Part shown: one piece after another, positions 60,152-64,000 of the stretch
How the letters are laid out: every line of letters begins with the position of its first letter
Numbering within the stretch: the first letter of the stretch is position 1
From: Cytobacillus sp. NJ13
GTDB lineage: Bacteria > Bacillota > Bacilli > Bacillales > Cytobacillaceae
Length of the DNA: 64,000 bases
Reading direction: 5' to 3'
Assembly (NCBI GenBank): GCA_030348385.1
Contig: JAUCFP010000006.1
Coordinates: 3,871,501 to 3,935,500, forward strand
Position numbers and translations under genes: made by a program
The notes under the pieces: generated by a model
Databases searched by the model: none
What the model saw: the letters and a program-made list of their open reading frames with translations, nothing else
What the model was told of the DNA's origin: nothing

Positions 60152-63100
60152 GTGAAAAAGGGTATTAAAAAGAAGTTTAGCGGATTGCTAGTCTCTACAC
60201 TTGCTGTAGGTATGCTTTCTCCATTAGGATCCGGCGCATCAGCGGAATCTTTACCGAAAAATGTCTTATCCAATGAGGCATATGTAAAACTTAAGATCAT
60301 GGAAACGACTGATGTCCATGGAAGCATTATGAACCATGACTATTATTCAGATACACCTGTCGATAAGGGTCTTGTAAAAGTGTCGACTTTGATAAAAGAA
60401 GAACGGGCTGAGAATGAAAATAACTTGCTGTTCGATAATGGCGACCTCTTACAGGGAAATCCTTACACAGATTACATAGCGAAAGAAGATCCGCTGACGT
60501 TTGCGGACCGTTTATCAGGCAAAGACCGTTTTAAAACGGCTGTGGAAGTTTCGAAAAAGGGCTGGGACTCATCCGACGTTGTGGTAATTGCCAGAGCAGA
60601 TGACTTTGCAGATGCGCTTGCTGCTACACCTTTGGCGTATAAATATGATGCCCCGATACTATTAACAAAGACGAAAGAACTAAATGCTGATACAAAAAAT
60701 GAAATTAAGCGATTAGGAGCTAAGAAAGTCCTGATTGTGGGCGGTACAGGAGCTGTCTCTACATCAATACAGCAAGAAATTTCTAAAGATTTGAAAGTTT
60801 GGGTTAAAAGGATTTCAGGCGCTGATCGCTTCGAAACAGCTGCTGAGATCGCAGGTGAATTAGGCGGAAGTGCAGATACGGCAATACTGGCTTACGGCGG
60901 TGACTATCCGGATGCCCTTTCCATTGCCCCATATGCAGCTAAAAATGGCATTCCAATCCTGCTAACAGGCAAGAACTCTCTTCCAAAAGCAACGGCTGAT
61001 GCGCTTGCAAACAAGGAAAATACGATTCTTGTAGGTGGTACCGGCGTAATTAGTACAGCTGTTGAAAAGGCTGTAAAGAATCCAACACGCTATTCTGGCA
61101 AAGACCGTTTCCAAACAGCTGTAAAAGTAGCGACTGAGCTTGACGAAATCAAGAGCAAAGTATTTGTTTCAAACGGCTATGGGTTTGCGGATGCTTTAAC
61201 AGGCTCTGTATTGGCTGCTAAAGAAGATGCTCCATTGCTGCTGGTTAAGCAAGGCTCATTGCCGGCGGGGACTGATGCACTTGTAGACGGGAAATCTGTC
61301 GTTCTTCTTGGTGGAAAAGGTGTTGTTTCTGAAGGTTTAATCGAAAACGAAACGCATCCAATCTATGAAGCAATGAATCAATTGGATTATGATGGTGCAA
61401 CTTTAGGAAATCATGAATTCAACTATGGACTTGATTTCTTGGAAGGAAGCTTAAAAGGTGCTGAATTCCCTTATGTAAATGCCAATGTTTATAAAGATGA
61501 TCATGATAATGACCCAACTAATGATGTAAACTACATCAAACCATACCAAATCATCGAAAAGAAAGTAAAGGATGAAAGCGGTAAAGAGCAGACAGTTAAA
61601 GTGGGAGTCATTGGCTTTGTTGCCCCTCAAATCATGCAGTGGGACAAGGCCAACCTTCAAGGCAAAGTGGTGACGGAGGATGTTGTAGCTTCTGCCAAGA
61701 AGTGGATACCTGAAATGAAAAAAGATGGTGCTGAGGTGGTTGTTGCATTATCTCACAGCGGGTTTGACGGAGATAAAACAAACAAAGAAAATACGGCATT
61801 TGCACTAAGCGAAGTAGAGGGTATTGATGCGATCTTAATGGGCCATACCCATAAATCATTCCCAAGCAATGATGCGTCTTTTAAAGTGGATGGAGTAGAT
61901 GCAGCTAAAGGAACCATTAACGGAGTTGCGGCTGTACAAGCGAATGTTGATGGAAGCAATCTTGGTGTCATTGACCTGACTTTAGCAAAAGTGGATGGAA
62001 AATGGACTGTAAAGGATTCCCAATCAGAGGTTCGTGTTACTTCTAAAGACGTGGCTAACGATCAGGCGCTTGTAAATGTATTAAAATCTTCGCATGAAGA
62101 AACGGTTAAATACATTAACAGCCCTGTTGGCGAAACAACTGCACCTATCCACAGCTATTTTGCACGTGTACAGGATGACCCATCTGTACAAATTGTAAGC
62201 AATGCACAAAAAGAGTTTGTAGAAAATGTGCTTAAAGGAACAGAATATGAGAACCTTCCTGTGCTATCATCTGCTGCTCCATTTAAAGCAGGCAGAAACG
62301 GTGCAAGCGAATATACAAATATCCCTAAAGGTACAATCACCATTAAAAACGTGGCTGACCTTTACAAATACCCTAATACTGTACAAGCAGTTAAATTAAA
62401 CGGTGCAGAAGTCAAGGAGTATTTGGAGTGGACCGCTGGAAACTTTAATAAGATTGACCCTTCAAAAACAGAAGAACAAAATCTGATTAACAGTGATTTC
62501 GCAGCTTACAACTTTGATACTTTAGATGGAGTAACATATGAAATTGATGTAACTCAGCCGGCTAAATATGATTCAGCTGGAAAAGTTGTGAACGAAGGCG
62601 TCAGCCGTATCAAGAATTTGGAATTCAATGGCAAGCCTGTCAATGAAGACCAGGAATTTGTCATTGCAACAAATAACTACCGCGCAGCTATGTCAGTTGT
62701 AAATCCTGATGGCAATCGTATCATTTATCAATCTGCTGACGAAAATCGCCAGGTTGTCATGAATTACATTATCAAGAACAAGACAATCAATCCATCTGCT
62801 GACCAGAACTGGAAGCTTTCTCCTATCTATGGTGATGTGAATGTTACATTCGAATCGTCCCCAGCAGCAAAAGAAATAGCAGCAAGTACTGAGAATATTG
62901 AATATGTTGGTGAAGGAACAAACGGCTTCCACAAGTATGCAGTTAACATGTCAAAACCGTTTGAAGTTCAATTATTGGGAATCAATGACCTTCACGGACA
63001 GCTTGATACCTTTAATGCAAAGCTTGGTGCTGAAGGTGCCGGCGGAATTGAATATTTAGCAGCCTACTTAAAAGAGCGTGAAGCAGCAAATCCTAACACA

Positions 63101-64000
63101 TTCATGCTTCATGCAGGGGATGTGGCAGGAGCAAGCTCACCAGTATCTGCATTGCTGCAGGATGAGCCAACGATTAAGCTATTAAATGAAATTGGCTTTG
63201 ATCTAGGAACACTCGGAAACCATGAATTTGACGAGGGCGTTGATGAGATGCTTCGCCTGATCAACGGCGGAAGCCATCCCAAGACAGTTGATGAGTACGG
63301 TGAATTCGAAGGGGCAAGCTTTCCTTACGTAGTTTCTAACGTTGTTGATGAAAAGACTGGTGAGCCAATTCTAGATCCGTATGTCATTAATGAAGTAAAT
63401 GGAGTTAAGATAGGGTTTATTGGTGTGGCTTACTCTGATACGCCTACTATTGTAACTCCAAGCGGTGTTGCTGGCGTGAAGTTTACCGACGAAGTCGAAG
63501 CCATCAACAAGTATGCTAAAGAATTGAAAGACCAAGGCGTAGAATCTATCGTCGTGGTATCTCACAACCCAATTAAATCTGATAATGATGGATCTAACCC
63601 AACGGAAGAGCTTGTAGATATCGCAAAAGCTGTAGACGATGAAGTTGATGTCATGTTCGGCGGCCATAACCATCAGTATGCAAACACTGTTGTTGACGGC
63701 AAGCTGCTTGTACAATCCTTCTCCTATGGAACTGCATTCTCTGATGTAGATCTTACGATTGACCCTGTAACAAAGGACATCATTAAGAAGGAAGCTGAAA
63801 TCGTAACGACTTATCGCGATGGCATTGAGCCAGATACAGAAATTAAAGCGATGCTTGATGTATACATTGAAGACGTTGCTCCGATCTTAAACGAAAAAAT
63901 TGGTACAACAACAACCGGTATCAGCAGAGATGAAAATGCTGACGGCGAGTCTCCGATGGGTAACCTGATTGCTGACTCTATGATTGCTGCAACAGGATCT
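60152..64000 (+). CDS. Bifunctional 5'-nucleotidase/cyclic phosphodiesterase (YfkN-like) with nested CWB2 repeats, 3' end beyond window
   Basis: GTG 60152 follows GAGAGGTGG; at least 1283 residues, open at the right edge. Signal peptide about 1-36. The first metallophosphatase domain has METTDVHGS, FDNGDLLQG (about 94-102), then three CWB2 repeats (about 115-396; SGKDRFKTA, SGADRFETA, SGKDRFQTA), then resumes with GATLGNHEFNYG (about 415-426), ALSHSG and MGHTHKS, followed by a 5'-nucleotidase C-terminal domain. A second metallophosphatase begins near 940 (INDLHGQLD, HAGDVAGAS, LGNHEFDEG, FGGHNHQY). B. subtilis YfkN has the same two-enzyme layout at the cell wall. The nested wall-binding insert is unusual. 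Confidence 0.87.
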   Translation, partial: MKKGIKKKFSGLLVSTLAVGMLSPLGSGASAESLPKNVLSNEAYVKLKIMETTDVHGSIMNHDYYSDTPVDKGLVKVSTLIKEERAENENNLLFDNGDLLQGNPYTDYIAKEDPLTFADRLSGKDRFKTAVEVSKKGWDSSDVVVIARADDFADALAATPLAYKYDAPILLTKTKELNADTKNEIKRLGAKKVLIVGGTGAVSTSIQQEISKDLKVWVKRISGADRFETAAEIAGELGGSADTAILAYGGDYPDALSIAPYAAKNGIPILLTGKNSLPKATADALANKENTILVGGTGVISTAVEKAVKNPTRYSGKDRFQTAVKVATELDEIKSKVFVSNGYGFADALTGSVLAAKEDAPLLLVKQGSLPAGTDALVDGKSVVLLGGKGVVSEGLIENETHPIYEAMNQLDYDGATLGNHEFNYGLDFLEGSLKGAEFPYVNANVYKDDHDNDPTNDVNYIKPYQIIEKKVKDESGKEQTVKVGVIGFVAPQIMQWDKANLQGKVVTEDVVASAKKWIPEMKKDGAEVVVALSHSGFDGDKTNKENTAFALSEVEGIDAILMGHTHKSFPSNDASFKVDGVDAAKGTINGVAAVQANVDGSNLGVIDLTLAKVDGKWTVKDSQSEVRVTSKDVANDQALVNVLKSSHEETVKYINSPVGETTAPIHSYFARVQDDPSVQIVSNAQKEFVENVLKGTEYENLPVLSSAAPFKAGRNGASEYTNIPKGTITIKNVADLYKYPNTVQAVKLNGAEVKEYLEWTAGNFNKIDPSKTEEQNLINSDFAAYNFDTLDGVTYEIDVTQPAKYDSAGKVVNEGVSRIKNLEFNGKPVNEDQEFVIATNNYRAAMSVVNPDGNRIIYQSADENRQVVMNYIIKNKTINPSADQNWKLSPIYGDVNVTFESSPAAKEIAASTENIEYVGEGTNGFHKYAVNMSKPFEVQLLGINDLHGQLDTFNAKLGAEGAGGIEYLAAYLKEREAANPNTFMLHAGDVAGASSPVSALLQDEPTIKLLNEIGFDLGTLGNHEFDEGVDEMLRLINGGSHPKTVDEYGEFEGASFPYVVSNVVDEKTGEPILDPYVINEVNGVKIGFIGVAYSDTPTIVTPSGVAGVKFTDEVEAINKYAKELKDQGVESIVVVSHNPIKSDNDGSNPTEELVDIAKAVDDEVDVMFGGHNHQYANTVVDGKLLVQSFSYGTAFSDVDLTIDPVTKDIIKKEAEIVTTYRDGIEPDTEIKAMLDVYIEDVAPILNEKIGTTTTGISRDENADGESPMGNLIADSMIAATGS

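Overview
The window looks like a chromosomal segment of a low-GC Gram-positive spore-former of the Bacillaceae (Cytobacillus/Mesobacillus/Bacillus type). The reasons are strong purine-rich ribosome binding sites, GTG and TTG starts, catabolite (cre) sites, sigma-D-type promoters before a chemoreceptor and an autolysin, and relatives of PbpC, YknWX, YfmS and YfkN. I see no rRNA, tRNA, CRISPR array, transposase or prophage. Genus placement is inference.

Region 1 (1-10.7 kb) is a self-contained catabolic locus: a glucitol-family PTS (gutM, srlA, srlE, srlB), a SorC/DeoR-type regulator, an oxidoreductase of the homoserine-dehydrogenase-like/SAF family that includes DXR-II (DXR-like reductoisomerase), a complete acetoin-dehydrogenase-type E1alpha/E1beta/E2/E3 complex, and an extra HPr. 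Three transcription units share a promoter design: a sigma-A promoter followed by ACAAATG-type operators spaced about 20 bp apart. My best reading is uptake of 2-C-methylerythritol as its 4-phosphate, conversion to 1-deoxyxylulose 5-phosphate, and thiamine-dependent cleavage to acetyl-CoA and glyceraldehyde 3-phosphate. This is a hypothesis, but it uses every gene present.

Region 2 (10.8-16.3 kb) has two chemoreceptors, then two small coupled genes and a NERD-domain gene lying between two inverted arrays of a degenerate repeat with a 20-21 bp period. Region 3 (16.3-25.8 kb) has a secreted PIG-L deacetylase divergent from a ROK regulator, an Fe/polyamine-type ABC importer and an argininosuccinate-lyase homologue. 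Region 4 (25.9-29.9 kb) is an ascorbate-type PTS with a PRD activator that carries the only local EIIA domain.

Region 5 (29.9-44.4 kb) is a LacI-controlled catabolic cluster: two zinc polyol dehydrogenases, a TRAP transporter, a split transketolase, an aldehyde dehydrogenase, a tartrate/D-malate-type dehydrogenase, a 3-hydroxyacyl-CoA-dehydrogenase-like enzyme, an FAH-family hydrolase and an iron alcohol dehydrogenase. A 16-bp operator occurs identically three times. The substrate is unknown.

Region 6 (44.5-57.3 kb) holds PBP3, an incomplete YknWX-like pair, a LysM/NlpC-P60 autolysin with a sigma-D promoter, two PlcR-like XRE-TPR regulators, one of them followed by a secreted peptide precursor with four GIPSEH copies, an ECF sigma/anti-sigma pair with a matching autoregulatory promoter, and an acyltransferase. 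Region 7 (57.3-64 kb) has two large secreted proteins with CWB2 cell-wall-binding repeats. In the second, which runs off the window, the repeats sit inside the first metallophosphatase domain.
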